NCBI RefSeq assembly: GCF_902833645.1
Contig: NZ_CADFGE010000003.1
Location: 372,001-436,000, forward strand
Source of the DNA: Paraburkholderia fungorum
GTDB taxonomy: Bacteria; Pseudomonadota; Gammaproteobacteria; Burkholderiales; Burkholderiaceae
Length of the DNA stretch: 64,000 bases
Reading direction: 5' to 3'
The notes beneath the pieces were generated by a model. The model worked only from the letters and a program-made list of their open reading frames with translations. It had not been told where the DNA came from and ran no database searches. A program made the translations under genes and the position numbers. Of this stretch, positions 41,432 to 51,427 are shown piece after piece. Position 1 is the first letter of the stretch. Every line of letters begins with the position of its first letter.

Positions 41432-42373
41432 ATGGCACGCCAGATCACTTTTCTGCAACTCGAGGCACTGGTTGCAATCGCCGATATGGGCTCGTTCGAA
41501 GCTGCCGGGCGCAAGCTCGGCAGCGTTCAGTCCGGCGTGTCGCGCCACGTTCGCGAGTTGGAGAGCCAGTTTCAGAAACCGCTGTTCGACCGCGGTTCGC
41601 GATCGGCACGGCTTACCGTCGACGGCCTCGAGGTACTCTCGCAGGCCCGCACGATTCTTCAGCAACGCGACGCCCTGTTAAGTCAGTATGCGAGCGAGAA
41701 AGTATTACGGCGCTCGTTGAGACTCGGCGTGACTGAGCTCGCGGCGCTAACCTGGCTGCCAGGCTTCATCGATGCATTGCGTTCTACCTATCCGTTGGTG
41801 GACGTCGAACTGGAGGTGGGGGGCGTCGCGGTGGAACTCTACGAAAAACTCAGACTGGCGCAGCTGGATCTGGCCATCGTGCCTGACACGCCACGCTGGG
41901 CGGACATAGTGAGATTCCCGCTCGCCAACGTGCGCAACGGCTGGTTCTGCAGTCCCGCGTTCAGCCTCAAGCGACGCAGGCTCGCCGTGTCGGACCTCGG
42001 CCAGTTGACGTTGCTGTCCCAATCCGCCGACTCCGCGGTCGGCCATGTCATGAGCGAATGGCTCGAACGCAACGGTGTGCAACCGCGCAGCATTCTGACC
42101 TGCAACAACTTCGCGGCGCTTGGCGGCATGGCGAGCGCCGGTCTGGGGATCGCCTGTCTGCCAGACGCCATCTCGGGTGAACTCGTGACGCTGGGTCTGT
42201 TGCGTGCCGTCCATGTGACACCGGTGATGCCGCCGGTGCGCTATGTAGCCGCTGCGCGGCAAGACGCGCTGACACCGTTCCACCGCAAGGTCATTACCCT
42301 CGCGCGCGCGACGTGCAACTATGGAATGCGCTATCAGGACGCACGCGAATCACTCGCCAACGAGGCTGAATAA
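41432..42373 (+). CDS. LysR-family transcriptional regulator (first of tandem pair)
   Basis: A 313-residue LTTR. The winged helix-turn-helix is at residues 5-63 (TFLQLEALVAIADMGSFEAA, then GVSRHVRELE), a linker helix follows, and the ligand domain starts about residue 90 (SLRLGVTELAALTWLPGFID). Divergent orientation and an inverted repeat in the shared region make it the likely regulator of the leftward amino-acid operon. The inducer is probably the transported compound. The second LysR gene follows after 2 bp. Confidence 0.92.
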   Translation: MARQITFLQLEALVAIADMGSFEAAGRKLGSVQSGVSRHVRELESQFQKPLFDRGSRSARLTVDGLEVLSQARTILQQRDALLSQYASEKVLRRSLRLGVTELAALTWLPGFIDALRSTYPLVDVELEVGGVAVELYEKLRLAQLDLAIVPDTPRWADIVRFPLANVRNGWFCSPAFSLKRRRLAVSDLGQLTLLSQSADSAVGHVMSEWLERNGVQPRSILTCNNFAALGGMASAGLGIACLPDAISGELVTLGLLRAVHVTPVMPPVRYVAAARQDALTPFHRKVITLARATCNYGMRYQDARESLANEAE

Positions 42374-42375
42374 CA

Positions 42376-43287
42376 ATGCTGACCGTCAAGCAGATCGAGA
42401 CGTTCTACTGGGTAGCGAAGCTCGGCACCGTGCAGCGGGCGGCCGACAAGCTCCATATCACGCAGTCCGCGGCGACCAAGCGCCTGCAGGATGTCGAAGC
42501 GAAGTCCGCAGCACGTTTGTTCGAAGGCAGCGGCAAGAAAGCAAGGTTGTCCGCGAAAGGGCACGAGATGTTCACGCTGTGCGAAGGCTTGCTGGACAGT
42601 ATCGAGCGACTGGAAGCCTACCAGGACGCCGACCGGCAGATGGCCCGCGTGCTACACATCGGTCTGACCGAACTGGTTGCGTTGACGTGGTTCCCAGCGT
42701 TCCTCCAGCAGATGCGCGACCTTTTTCCAAATCTCATCCTGCAACCCCATGTCGACATGTCCGGGCCGCTGCAAGAGCGGGTGATCGACGGACGCCTCGA
42801 CTTCGCGATTTTGCCCGACGCAGCGCTTCCCCCGTCAATCGAGCGCGTGATGCTCGGGAGTGCCCGCTTCGCCTGGTTCTGCCGTCCCGGTGCGTTCGAC
42901 AGCAAACGCACAGTGTCGCTGCACGAATTGAGCACTGTTCCGGTCATCGAACAAATTCCGGCGTCGATCATCACCGTGCTGAGTTCCAGGAGCTTCCAAA
43001 GTGCGGGCGTCGAGCCTGAGCGAATTTGCGGCGGCAACAATGCGGTGGCAGTGGGCGGTCTCGTGGCGGCCGGGGTTGGCGTGAGCTTGCTGCCGGTCGA
43101 CCTTTTCGGGCAGCAAATCCAGAACCGGCTCATGCAGATCGTGATGACCAATCCGCCTGCACCGATGGTTCGCTACGACGCAATTTTCCAGAAGCAGTCA
43201 CATTCCGCGCTGGGGCACATGGTTGCCGACGTAGCACGGCGTTGCTGCGACTTTAGTTCAGGCGTGCAACAACCCACAGCAGGTTAA
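42376..43287 (+). CDS. LysR-family transcriptional regulator (second of tandem pair)
   Basis: A 303-residue LTTR with HTH at residues 1-60 (TVKQIETFYWVAKLGTVQRA, SAATKRLQDVEAK) and ligand domain from about 88 (VLHIGLTELVALTWFPAFL). The two tandem regulators share the G-x-T-E-L-x-A-L-T-W-x-P-x-F block, so they arose by duplication, but their HTH helices differ, implying different sites. It may share control of the amino-acid operon or regulate the RND operon about 1 kb downstream; the sequence does not decide. Confidence 0.9.
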   Translation: MLTVKQIETFYWVAKLGTVQRAADKLHITQSAATKRLQDVEAKSAARLFEGSGKKARLSAKGHEMFTLCEGLLDSIERLEAYQDADRQMARVLHIGLTELVALTWFPAFLQQMRDLFPNLILQPHVDMSGPLQERVIDGRLDFAILPDAALPPSIERVMLGSARFAWFCRPGAFDSKRTVSLHELSTVPVIEQIPASIITVLSSRSFQSAGVEPERICGGNNAVAVGGLVAAGVGVSLLPVDLFGQQIQNRLMQIVMTNPPAPMVRYDAIFQKQSHSALGHMVADVARRCCDFSSGVQQPTAG

Positions 43288-44279
43288 GGGCAACCCGCTG
43301 CGTCCCGCCCGGGTCTGCCAGACGTTGACGGACGCGCGGCACTCACTCGCCGCGCGCCGCAACGGTCTCTCTCAGGCCTGTCTGCTAATGGTTTGAAGAA
43401 CCGATGCATGCTGGTCAATCGAGCATGCCACGCGATTATTTCAGCGAAATCCGGCGATCACAAGTAGGCACCTTCCGGTTTCATACTTTCCCCACGGAAA
43501 CTAATTGCCGCGACGAGCGTTACGGCGACGACAGTGCACAGAAACGAGCGCAAGACGTTGCGAATGAAGACGGCAGTTCGACTGCTCGAAAAGTCGAAGC
43601 ACGATGCAGGGACCATACTCAGGGCGGTCTCCTATGCCGACTGCCAGACGCCGTCGGCAGCGTGAAAGCCATCCACCAGTCCACCTGTTTTGCGCACAAC
43701 TGTTTTGCAGAAAAAGCCGTTTTGCAAAACACCGTCTCCCGTTACGCTGCCCCTCGGCGCGCCACTGCGTTCAAAGCGTCAAAGTCGGCTTGCGAAGCTG
43801 GGGACTTTGTTGATTGAAAGTTTAGAGACGCCCTCCGGGCTCGGTATCGGCACGAATGTGGGCTTCTGCAGCGGTCCGTTAAGCTCTTTTCATATGTACA
43901 GTTAGCATTACTATTAATAGAGCGATCTGTTGCTTTGTTGGTCAACTCTGAACACTTTCCCTCCTGAACAATTGGTAATAAAAAACGCGGGCGATCTGAC
44001 GTTCACCGAAAGAGACGCTCGCGCTCCCCTTCCCGGTTCTTTCCCGCGTCACTCGCTCCAGCAACGACAAGGCATTCCCGGGGCGTGCAGGCAAAATGAA
44101 ATGAGCTCACCCGGCAGCCATACGCGCCTGATGTCTCATTTGTCCTTCAGCAGAGATGCCGAGCTTTGTGTACATTCGCGCTTGGATTCAGGTACACGCA
44201 CACGGCTACGAGTCATCGCGCGTCGCGCTAGCCTTCAAACAAGACACGCTTACGTTTTACCCCAAGCTCTGGAATTCTC
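43288..44279. other. 992-bp gene-poor region between LysR pair and RND operon
   Basis: Several short open frames occur but none has a Shine-Dalgarno plus family-like sequence. It is less GC-rich towards 43680-43960 than the flanking genes. A perfect palindrome CTATTAATAG lies at 43911-43920 in an AT-rich stretch that could be a promoter/operator. It must contain the promoter of the RND operon. Confidence 0.5.
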
Positions 44280-47200
44280 ATGCTCGGTCTAGTCCGTATC
44301 GCCCTTCGGCGACCCTACACCTTCGTAGTCCTGGCGATCTTCATCCTCATCATCGGTCCTTTATCGGCGATGAGGACGCCAACCGACATCTTTCCGGACA
44401 TCAGGATTCCGGTGATCAGCGTCGTGTGGCAATACACGGGTCTGCCGCCAGACCAGATGGTCGGCCGCATTACGTCGCCATTCGAACGCACGCTGACGAC
44501 TACGGTGAATGACGTCGAGCATATCGAGGCGGAATCGGTCGCCGGCTTCGGGATCATCAAGATCTTCTTCCAGCCGGGAGTGAACATCAGCACAGCGAAT
44601 GCGCAGGTGACTTCGGTCGCGCAGACGCAACTGCGGCAGCTGCCTGCCGGGACGACACCTCCGCTGATCCTGAACTACAACGCTTCGACCGTGCCGATCA
44701 TCCAGTTGGCGCTATCCGGCAAGGGACTTTCTGAACAGAACCTCGGTGACCTGGGCCTGAACGCAGTGCGCCCGGTTCTCACCACAGTTGCAGGCGCAGC
44801 AATTCCTTATCCGTTCGGCGGCAAGACACGTCAGGTACAGATCGACGTGGACCCCGCGGCGCTCCAGGCGCGCGGCTTATCCGCGCAGGACGTGGCCAAC
44901 GCACTTGCCGGCCAGAACCTGATTACGCCGGTTGGTACTGAGAAGATCGGTAATTACGAATACACGCTGCAACTGAACAATGCCCCGTCAGAAATCAAAG
45001 CATTGGGCGACCTGCCTGTCAAAGCGGCCAATGGCACCACGGTCTACATTCGCGACATTGCGAATGTGCGCGACGGCAGCCCGCCGCAGACCAATATCGT
45101 GCACGTCGACGGCCGGCGCTCGGTATTGATGTCCGTGCTCAAGAACGGTTCAGTTTCGACGCTCGGCATCATCTCCGGCATCAAGCAGCGGCTTGCTGCA
45201 GGGAAAGCGTCGTGGCCCGATAACCTGCAGATCGAGCCCATCGGCGACCAGTCGCTGTTCGTACGGGCGGCGATCACCGGCGTGGCGCGCGAGGGTGTGA
45301 TCGCGGCCGTGCTGACGAGCCTCATGATCCTGCTGTTCCTCGGCAGCTGGCGCTCGACGATCATCATCGCGACCTCGATCCCGCTCGCTATCCTCGGCTC
45401 CATCGCGACGCTGTCCGCGCTCGGCGAGACCTTGAACATCATGACGCTCGGCGGTCTCGCGCTAGCGGTGGGAATTCTGGTCGACGACGCCACGGTGACA
45501 ATCGAGAACATCAACTGGCACCTCGAGCACGGCAAGGAAGTGGAGACGGCCATTCTCGACGGCGCCGCGCAGATCGTCACGCCGGCATTCGTCTCGCTGC
45601 TGTGTATCTGTATCGTGTTCGTGCCGATGTTCTTCCTGAACGGTGTTGCACGCTTCCTGTTCGTGCCGATGGCCGAAGCGGTGATCTTCGCGATGATCTC
45701 GTCGTTCATCCTGTCGCGAACCCTAGTGCCGACCATGGCGAAATACCTGCTGAAACAGCATGTAAAGGGCGAGCACGCTCATGAAACCAGCAGCCCCGGT
45801 CCGCTCGCACGTTTCCAGCGTGGCTTCGAAGCACGCTTTGAAAAGGTGCGTGGCGCCTACCGTGGCTTGCTCGAACTCGCGCTGACCCATCGGCGACCGT
45901 TCGTCAGTTGCTTCCTCGGCTTTGTCGCGCTCTCCTTCGCGCTGGTGCCGTTCCTCGGCCGCAACTTCTTCCCTTCGGTCGATTCCGGACAAATCCTGAT
46001 GCATGTGCGCGCACCGGTCGGTGTCCGCGTTGAAAGGACCGCGCAGATCTTTGCGGATGTCGAAAGCACGATCCGCCAGATCATCCCACCGGCGGATCTC
46101 GGCACCGTGGTCGACAACATGGGTCTGCCGGTCAGCGGCATCAATACGGCGTACAACAACACCGGCACCGTCGGCTCGCAGGACGGTGATATCCAGATCG
46201 CGCTGAACGAAGGCCATCGTCCCACCGAAGAGTATGTTCGATTGATGCGCGAGAGATTGCCGCGGGAATTCCCGGGCGTGACGTTTTCATTCCCACCGGC
46301 GGACATCATCAGTCAGATCCTGAACTTCGGCTCGCCGGCGCCGATCGACCTGCAGATTCGCGGCAATAACCTGACCGCCAACTACGCCTACACGGATCGT
46401 CTGCTGCGCCAGATTCGCGATGTTCCGGGCGTGGTCGACGCGCGGATCGCGCAGTCGCACGGCAACCCGACTTTCAACGTCAATGTCGACCGCACGCGCG
46501 CGCAATTGCTCGGCATCACCGAGCGCGACGTGACGAACAGCATGGTGGTGAACCTCGCGGGTTCCAGCCAGGTCGCGCCCACGTTCTGGCTGAACAACGC
46601 GAACGGTGTGTCTTATCCGATCGTGATGCAAACGCCGCAATACAGCCTCGATTCGCTCGCCGCCTTGCAAAACCTTCCGATCACAGCCAGCGGCGGAAGC
46701 TCCGCCCAGGTCCTCGGCGGTCTGGCGACCGTCGAACGGACCAGCAGCAACGAGGTTGTCAGCCAGTACAACATCCAGCCCATGGTCGAGATCTTCGCGA
46801 CCACCCAGGGCCGCGACCTCGGCGCGGTGGCATCCGACATTCAGCGCATCGTGCACGACAACGCCGGCACCTTGCCCAAGGGTTCGACCGTCGCGCTGCT
46901 GGGCCAGGTGCAGACGATGAACAGCGCCTTTGCCGGCATGTTGTTCGGTCTGCTTGGTGCGGTGGTGCTGATCTATCTGCTGATCGTGGTCAATTTCCAG
47001 TCATGGGCCGACCCGTTCGTGATCGTGACCGCGTTGCCTGCCGCATTGGCCGGGATCGTCTGGATGCTGTTCGCGACCCACACGACGCTCTCCGTGCCCG
47101 CGTTGACCGGCGCGATCATGTGCATGGGGGTGGCGACGGCCAACTCGATTCTGGTCGTCAGTTTCTGCCGCGAACGTTTTGCCGTACACGGCGACCCGTT

Positions 47201-47471
47201 CAAGGCCGCCCTCGAAGCAGGCTTTACGCGTTTTCGCCCCGTGCTCATGACCGCGCTCTCCATGATCATCGGCATGGCGCCGATGGCCCTCGCTCTCGGC
47301 GAGGGCGGCGAGCAAAACGCACCGCTTGGCCGCGCGGTCATTGGCGGCCTGCTGTTTGCGACCACCGCTTCGCTGTTCCTCGTCCCCGTCATTTTTTGTA
47401 TCGTGCACGCGCGCCCAGGGCGCGCGGCTACCCCGGCATCCGTCTCGGGAGGTCCTGCTCATGTCGTCTGA
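44280..47471 (+). CDS. RND-family efflux pump permease
   Basis: A 1063-residue inner-membrane RND antiporter with 12 predicted helices and two large periplasmic loops. TM4 carries the proton-relay pair D402-D403 (VGILVDDATVTIEN). TM10 reads MGVATANSILVVSFC, so the Lys found in AcrB-type TM10 is missing, a feature of one RND subgroup. Resistance substrates cannot be deduced. Gene order is pump, fusion protein, outer-membrane protein. The last 11 bp overlap the fusion-protein gene. The start MLGLVRIALRRPYTFV fits the family's first helix. Confidence 0.92.
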   Translation: MLGLVRIALRRPYTFVVLAIFILIIGPLSAMRTPTDIFPDIRIPVISVVWQYTGLPPDQMVGRITSPFERTLTTTVNDVEHIEAESVAGFGIIKIFFQPGVNISTANAQVTSVAQTQLRQLPAGTTPPLILNYNASTVPIIQLALSGKGLSEQNLGDLGLNAVRPVLTTVAGAAIPYPFGGKTRQVQIDVDPAALQARGLSAQDVANALAGQNLITPVGTEKIGNYEYTLQLNNAPSEIKALGDLPVKAANGTTVYIRDIANVRDGSPPQTNIVHVDGRRSVLMSVLKNGSVSTLGIISGIKQRLAAGKASWPDNLQIEPIGDQSLFVRAAITGVAREGVIAAVLTSLMILLFLGSWRSTIIIATSIPLAILGSIATLSALGETLNIMTLGGLALAVGILVDDATVTIENINWHLEHGKEVETAILDGAAQIVTPAFVSLLCICIVFVPMFFLNGVARFLFVPMAEAVIFAMISSFILSRTLVPTMAKYLLKQHVKGEHAHETSSPGPLARFQRGFEARFEKVRGAYRGLLELALTHRRPFVSCFLGFVALSFALVPFLGRNFFPSVDSGQILMHVRAPVGVRVERTAQIFADVESTIRQIIPPADLGTVVDNMGLPVSGINTAYNNTGTVGSQDGDIQIALNEGHRPTEEYVRLMRERLPREFPGVTFSFPPADIISQILNFGSPAPIDLQIRGNNLTANYAYTDRLLRQIRDVPGVVDARIAQSHGNPTFNVNVDRTRAQLLGITERDVTNSMVVNLAGSSQVAPTFWLNNANGVSYPIVMQTPQYSLDSLAALQNLPITASGGSSAQVLGGLATVERTSSNEVVSQYNIQPMVEIFATTQGRDLGAVASDIQRIVHDNAGTLPKGSTVALLGQVQTMNSAFAGMLFGLLGAVVLIYLLIVVNFQSWADPFVIVTALPAALAGIVWMLFATHTTLSVPALTGAIMCMGVATANSILVVSFCRERFAVHGDPFKAALEAGFTRFRPVLMTALSMIIGMAPMALALGEGGEQNAPLGRAVIGGLLFATTASLFLVPVIFCIVHARPGRAATPASVSGGPAHVV

Positions 47472-48648
47472 ATCCGCTTTCCCCACTAATACACCGTCGC
47501 GCCGCCCGCTTCTGGTAGCAGGCGTGATAGGCCTGCTGGTCGCATTAGGCATCGTCGTCGCCGGCGTCACACTGCGAGCCGCCGACGCCCGCAAGCTGAA
47601 AACCTGGACCGACGCTCAGGCCGTGCCGACCGTCAACCTGATACAACCCGTGCGCGACGCCAACGGCCCTTCGCTGCAACTGCCCGGCCGCCTCGAAGCG
47701 TTTACGCGGGCGCCGATCTTCGCGCAGGTCAGCGGCTATCTGAAATCATGGAGTGTCGATATCGGCGCGCCGGTCAAAGCGGGCCAGGTCCTCGCCGAAA
47801 TCGAAACGCCCGAGCTCGACCAGCAGCTCTTGCAAGCGCGCGCGGATCTCCAGAGCGCGCAGGCGAATGCTTTAGTCGCGGGTACGACGGCGAAGCGCTG
47901 GGAAGCGCTAAGCGGCACCGATTCCGTTGCCCAGCAGGACGTCGACCAACGCACGGCCGACTACGCCGCCAAGGAGGCAATCGTTGCGGCCGCGAAGGCC
48001 AACGTCGATCGCCTCGTCGCCACCAAGGCCTTCGCGCGCATCGTCGCGCCTTTCGACGGCGTGGTGACGGCCCGCGATACCGACGTCGGTGCGTTGGTCA
48101 ACGCCGGCAGCGGCGGGGTGGGACAGGAACTGTTCGCGATTTCCGACGTCAAGCAGTTACGCGTGTATGTCCAGGTGCCGCAGAATTACGCACCGGCAAT
48201 ACACGACGGCACGACCGCCATCCTGACAGTCCCCGAGTATCCCGATCAGCATTTCGCCGCGCGCGTAGTGGCAGCCGCGGACTCGGTTAACTCGAGCTCG
48301 GGAACAACGCTGGTTCAACTACTGGTTGACAACGCTAACGGCAAGCTGCTGCCGGGTGGCTTCGCCAGCCTGAAGTTCACATTGCCCGTCTCCGCCGACT
48401 CGCTCCGTGTACCGGCCAGCGCGCTCGTGTTCGATAGCCGCGGCGTCGTGGTCGCCACGCTCGGCGCGAACGGACGCGTGCTGTTCAAGCAGGTGAAGAT
48501 CAACCGCGACCTGGGCGACTCAGTGGAGATCGGCTCAGGGCTCGCCGCAACCGATCGCGTGATCGATACACCGCCCGACGGACTCGCTGACGGCGACAAC
48601 GTGCAAGTTGCGACTGCGACCGACAAGAAGGCGGCAGCACATGGTTAA
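47461..48648 (+). CDS. RND efflux membrane-fusion protein (HlyD/AcrA-like)
   Basis: A 395-residue periplasmic adaptor. One N-terminal membrane anchor (PLLVAGVIGLLVALGIVVAGV), a split lipoyl/barrel-sandwich domain (GYLKSWSVDIGAPVKAGQVLAEIETPELD and ARIVAPFDGVVTARDTDVG), an alpha-hairpin around residues 120-180, and beta-barrel to the end. No lipobox, so it is anchored by the helix. It bridges the RND pump and the NodT-type outer-membrane channel. ATG 47461 overlaps the pump gene by 11 bp and its own stop overlaps the next start. Confidence 0.9.
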   Translation: MSSESAFPTNTPSRRPLLVAGVIGLLVALGIVVAGVTLRAADARKLKTWTDAQAVPTVNLIQPVRDANGPSLQLPGRLEAFTRAPIFAQVSGYLKSWSVDIGAPVKAGQVLAEIETPELDQQLLQARADLQSAQANALVAGTTAKRWEALSGTDSVAQQDVDQRTADYAAKEAIVAAAKANVDRLVATKAFARIVAPFDGVVTARDTDVGALVNAGSGGVGQELFAISDVKQLRVYVQVPQNYAPAIHDGTTAILTVPEYPDQHFAARVVAAADSVNSSSGTTLVQLLVDNANGKLLPGGFASLKFTLPVSADSLRVPASALVFDSRGVVVATLGANGRVLFKQVKINRDLGDSVEIGSGLAATDRVIDTPPDGLADGDNVQVATATDKKAAAHG

Positions 48649-50110
48649 GCATGGAATTCCGGCGCTTCTCGCGAGCGTCGTCGCGCTCAGCGCCTGCTCG
48701 CTCGCGCCGCAATACCGGGTCCCGCCGACGCCAATCGCCGCGCGATACAGGATGGTTGGCCCGTGGACCACGGCGCAGCCAGCCGACCGGATCGACCGCA
48801 ATGGCTGGTGGAAGATGTATGGCGACGCGCAGCTCGACGATCTCGAAGCGCGCCTACTGGCAAACAACACCGATTTGCGCGCGGCGTACGCGCACTATGC
48901 GCAAGCGCAGGCTTTCGTGGCGCAGGTAGAGTCGGGACTGTACCCGTCGATCAGTGCGAGCGCCGTACCGCAGCGCGATCGCCAGTCCGACAACCGGCCA
49001 CTGCGCGCGGGCGGCCCGAACGACTACAACTCGGTCACGCTTGGCGGCGAAATCAACTACGACCTCGACCTCTGGGGCCGCGTGCGCGACTCCGTGGTAG
49101 CCGGCAAGGACGAGGCGCAGGCGACCAAAGCCGATCTGGCCTCGGTAAGGCTGAGCCTGCAGGTCCAACTGGCGGATAGTTACTTCCGCTTGCGCGGCCT
49201 CGACCAGCAAACCGAACTGTTGAACGAGACTGTCATGGCATATGCAAAGGCACTGCAACTCACGCAAACACTGCACACCAGTGGGATCGTGTCGGGCCTC
49301 GACGTTTCCCGAGCGCAAACGCAACTTTCGTCGGCAAAATCGCAGTTGTCGCAGAACCTGGCGCAACGGGCGCTAATTGAACACGCTATCGCGGTCCTGG
49401 TTGGAACCTCCGCGTCCGAATTCAGCCTGCCGTCCCAGACCGCCGTCATCGCGTTGCCGGCAATCCCGACCGGCCTGCCCTCCACGCTACTGCAGCGACG
49501 GCCCGATGTCGCCGCGGCTGAACGCCGGGTGGCCGAAGCCAACGCAAAAATTGGCGTCGCGCGGGCGGCCTACTTCCCGGACATCACACTAAGTTTGCAG
49601 GGTGGTGTGCAAAGCGCAGCGTACGCCGGCCTGGTTAGCGCGCCCAATCTATTCTGGGCGATCGGCCCGCAGCTTGTGCAGTACGTGTTTGACGGCGGGT
49701 ATCGTCGCGCGGAACTCGATTCCGCCAAGGCGGCAACCGAAGAAGCCGGAGAACTTTACCGCGGCGTGGTGCTGTCTGCATTCCAGCAGGTTGAAGACAA
49801 CCTTGCCCTACTGTCGTATCTTGGCACCGCGCTGAGTGAGCAGCGAGATGCAGCAAACGCCGCGCAGTACTCGGTCGACCTCGCGTTACGCCAATACCGT
49901 CAGGGCACAGTGGGTTATCTCGACGTCGTGCAGGCGCAGACCGTCGCACTCGATGCGCAACGCAGCGTGCTCGATATCCAGACCCGCCAGCTAAGCGCGA
50001 ATGTGCAACTCCTGCATGCGCTCGGCGGCGGGTGGTCGAGCGATGAACTCGCTCAGGCGGCAGCAGCGCCCGCACTCGTCGCGACGGCAATGGAGCGCAA
50101 CGCGAATTGA
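48641..50110 (+). CDS. RND efflux outer-membrane lipoprotein (NodT/OprM-like)
   Basis: A 489-residue TolC-superfamily outer-membrane channel. Lipobox near residue 19 (ALSACSLAPQY), then two homologous OEP repeats, each with long coiled-coil helices (about 60-250 and 270-470). RRPDVAAAERRVAEANAKIGVARAAYFPDI is the standard NodT motif. It completes the tripartite pump encoded by the two preceding genes. ATG 48641 overlaps the fusion-protein stop by 8 bp. Convergent with the amidohydrolase gene, 77 bp apart. Confidence 0.9.
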   Translation: MVKHGIPALLASVVALSACSLAPQYRVPPTPIAARYRMVGPWTTAQPADRIDRNGWWKMYGDAQLDDLEARLLANNTDLRAAYAHYAQAQAFVAQVESGLYPSISASAVPQRDRQSDNRPLRAGGPNDYNSVTLGGEINYDLDLWGRVRDSVVAGKDEAQATKADLASVRLSLQVQLADSYFRLRGLDQQTELLNETVMAYAKALQLTQTLHTSGIVSGLDVSRAQTQLSSAKSQLSQNLAQRALIEHAIAVLVGTSASEFSLPSQTAVIALPAIPTGLPSTLLQRRPDVAAAERRVAEANAKIGVARAAYFPDITLSLQGGVQSAAYAGLVSAPNLFWAIGPQLVQYVFDGGYRRAELDSAKAATEEAGELYRGVVLSAFQQVEDNLALLSYLGTALSEQRDAANAAQYSVDLALRQYRQGTVGYLDVVQAQTVALDAQRSVLDIQTRQLSANVQLLHALGGGWSSDELAQAAAAPALVATAMERNAN

Positions 50111-50187
50111 CCGCCGGCCGGCGCGGTCGCGACACTAATCGTGCTCTTCGAGCTTCGCGATAAGCGTTCCGATTGACTTGCCGGGCT

Positions 50188-51345
50188 TCACACGCGCGCA
50201 ACGCCAAACGCCTTCACGACGTTCACCCAATACGATGCACCGGTAGCCAATGCGTCGTCATTGAAGTCGTAGTGCGGGTTGTGAAGCGGAGCGCCTGGCT
50301 CAGGCCCGTCGACGCCCATCCAGACATACGCACCTGGCCTCGCCTGCGCCATGAATGCGAAGTCCTCCGAAGCCATCGACGGCTTACAGCCTAACGTCAC
50401 CTTCGCCGCGCCGACGGTCGCACGCGCCGCATCGAGCGCGACGTCGGCTTCGGCCGGTGCATTGATCGTTGCCGGATAGCCGTAGTGGTAGGACAGCGTT
50501 GCTTTTGCGCCATGCGCCCTGGCAGTGAGCGTGCCGATTTCATCCAGCAGGCCCCGCACGCGCTCCTGCACGCCTCGCTCGAAGCAGCGCACCGTGCCTC
50601 GAATCACGGCGCGGTCGGGCAACACATTCCAGGCCTCGCCGCCATGAATCTGCGTGACGCTCACTACGCATGCTTCCTTCGGTGAGACGCGCCGGCTCAC
50701 GATCGTCTGCAGCGCGATCACCACGTGGCTTGCGCAGACCAGCGCATCGATCCCCTCTTCCGGCATTGCGGCATGCGAGCCCCTGCCGTCGACCACAATC
50801 TCGAACGTATCGAACGAGGCCATCATCGGGCCACGGTTGATTGCGAAATGCCCGAGCGGCAAGCCTGGCCAGTTGTGCAGGCCGAAAACCGCGTCACACG
50901 GGAAACGCTCGAACAGTCCATCTTCGACCATGACGCGCCCGCCGCCCGCCACCTCTTCGGCCGGCTGGAAGATCACGTGAACCGTACCGCCCCAACCGGT
51001 ATCGCGGCTTAACGAAGCAGCAGCACCCAGCAGCATCGCGGTGTGACCGTCGTGGCCGCACGCATGCATTTTTCCGCGGTGTTGCGAGCGGTGCGCGAAT
51101 TCGTTGTACTCCACCATAGGCAGCGCATCCATATCCGCGCGCAAGCCGAGCGCAGGACCGTGCCCCCTTCGCAGCGTACCGACCACACCGGTTTTGCCGA
51201 CACCTTCGGTCACTTCGAAACCGTATTCGCGCAGTGTCGATGCCACGAGGCGTGCTGTCGAGACTTCCTCAAACGCGGTCTCCGGGTGCGCGTGCAATGC
51301 ACGACGCCACGACACCATCTTGCCGACCAAATCAGCTTCAATCAT
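50188..51345 (-). CDS. M20-family amidohydrolase (hippurate hydrolase-like)
   Basis: A 385-residue metallohydrolase of the M20D group. Metal and catalytic residues are in LRADMDALPM, HACGHDGHTAMLLGAA and FQPAEEVAGGGRVM, with the last metal ligand near the C-terminus (HNPHYDFNDDA). The dimerisation domain lies about residues 180-290. Such enzymes cleave N-acyl amino acids, hippurate or indole-3-acetyl conjugates. It is the last gene in the leftward catabolic block after the NIPSNAP gene, with an 82-bp gap. GAGG precedes the start. Confidence 0.88.
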   Translation of the reverse strand: MIEADLVGKMVSWRRALHAHPETAFEEVSTARLVASTLREYGFEVTEGVGKTGVVGTLRRGHGPALGLRADMDALPMVEYNEFAHRSQHRGKMHACGHDGHTAMLLGAAASLSRDTGWGGTVHVIFQPAEEVAGGGRVMVEDGLFERFPCDAVFGLHNWPGLPLGHFAINRGPMMASFDTFEIVVDGRGSHAAMPEEGIDALVCASHVVIALQTIVSRRVSPKEACVVSVTQIHGGEAWNVLPDRAVIRGTVRCFERGVQERVRGLLDEIGTLTARAHGAKATLSYHYGYPATINAPAEADVALDAARATVGAAKVTLGCKPSMASEDFAFMAQARPGAYVWMGVDGPEPGAPLHNPHYDFNDDALATGASYWVNVVKAFGVARV

Positions 51346-51427
51346 CGATTACCTCACAAACGCAGCGCGGCGCGGCAAGTACCGTTGCACGCTCCGCGAG
51401 TCAGAGAACTTCACCGCTTCGGCTGCT

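Noticed and set aside
43404..43817. 137-residue open frame in the gene-poor region
   Set aside because: No Shine-Dalgarno, composition unlike coding sequence of the neighbours, no recognisable motif.
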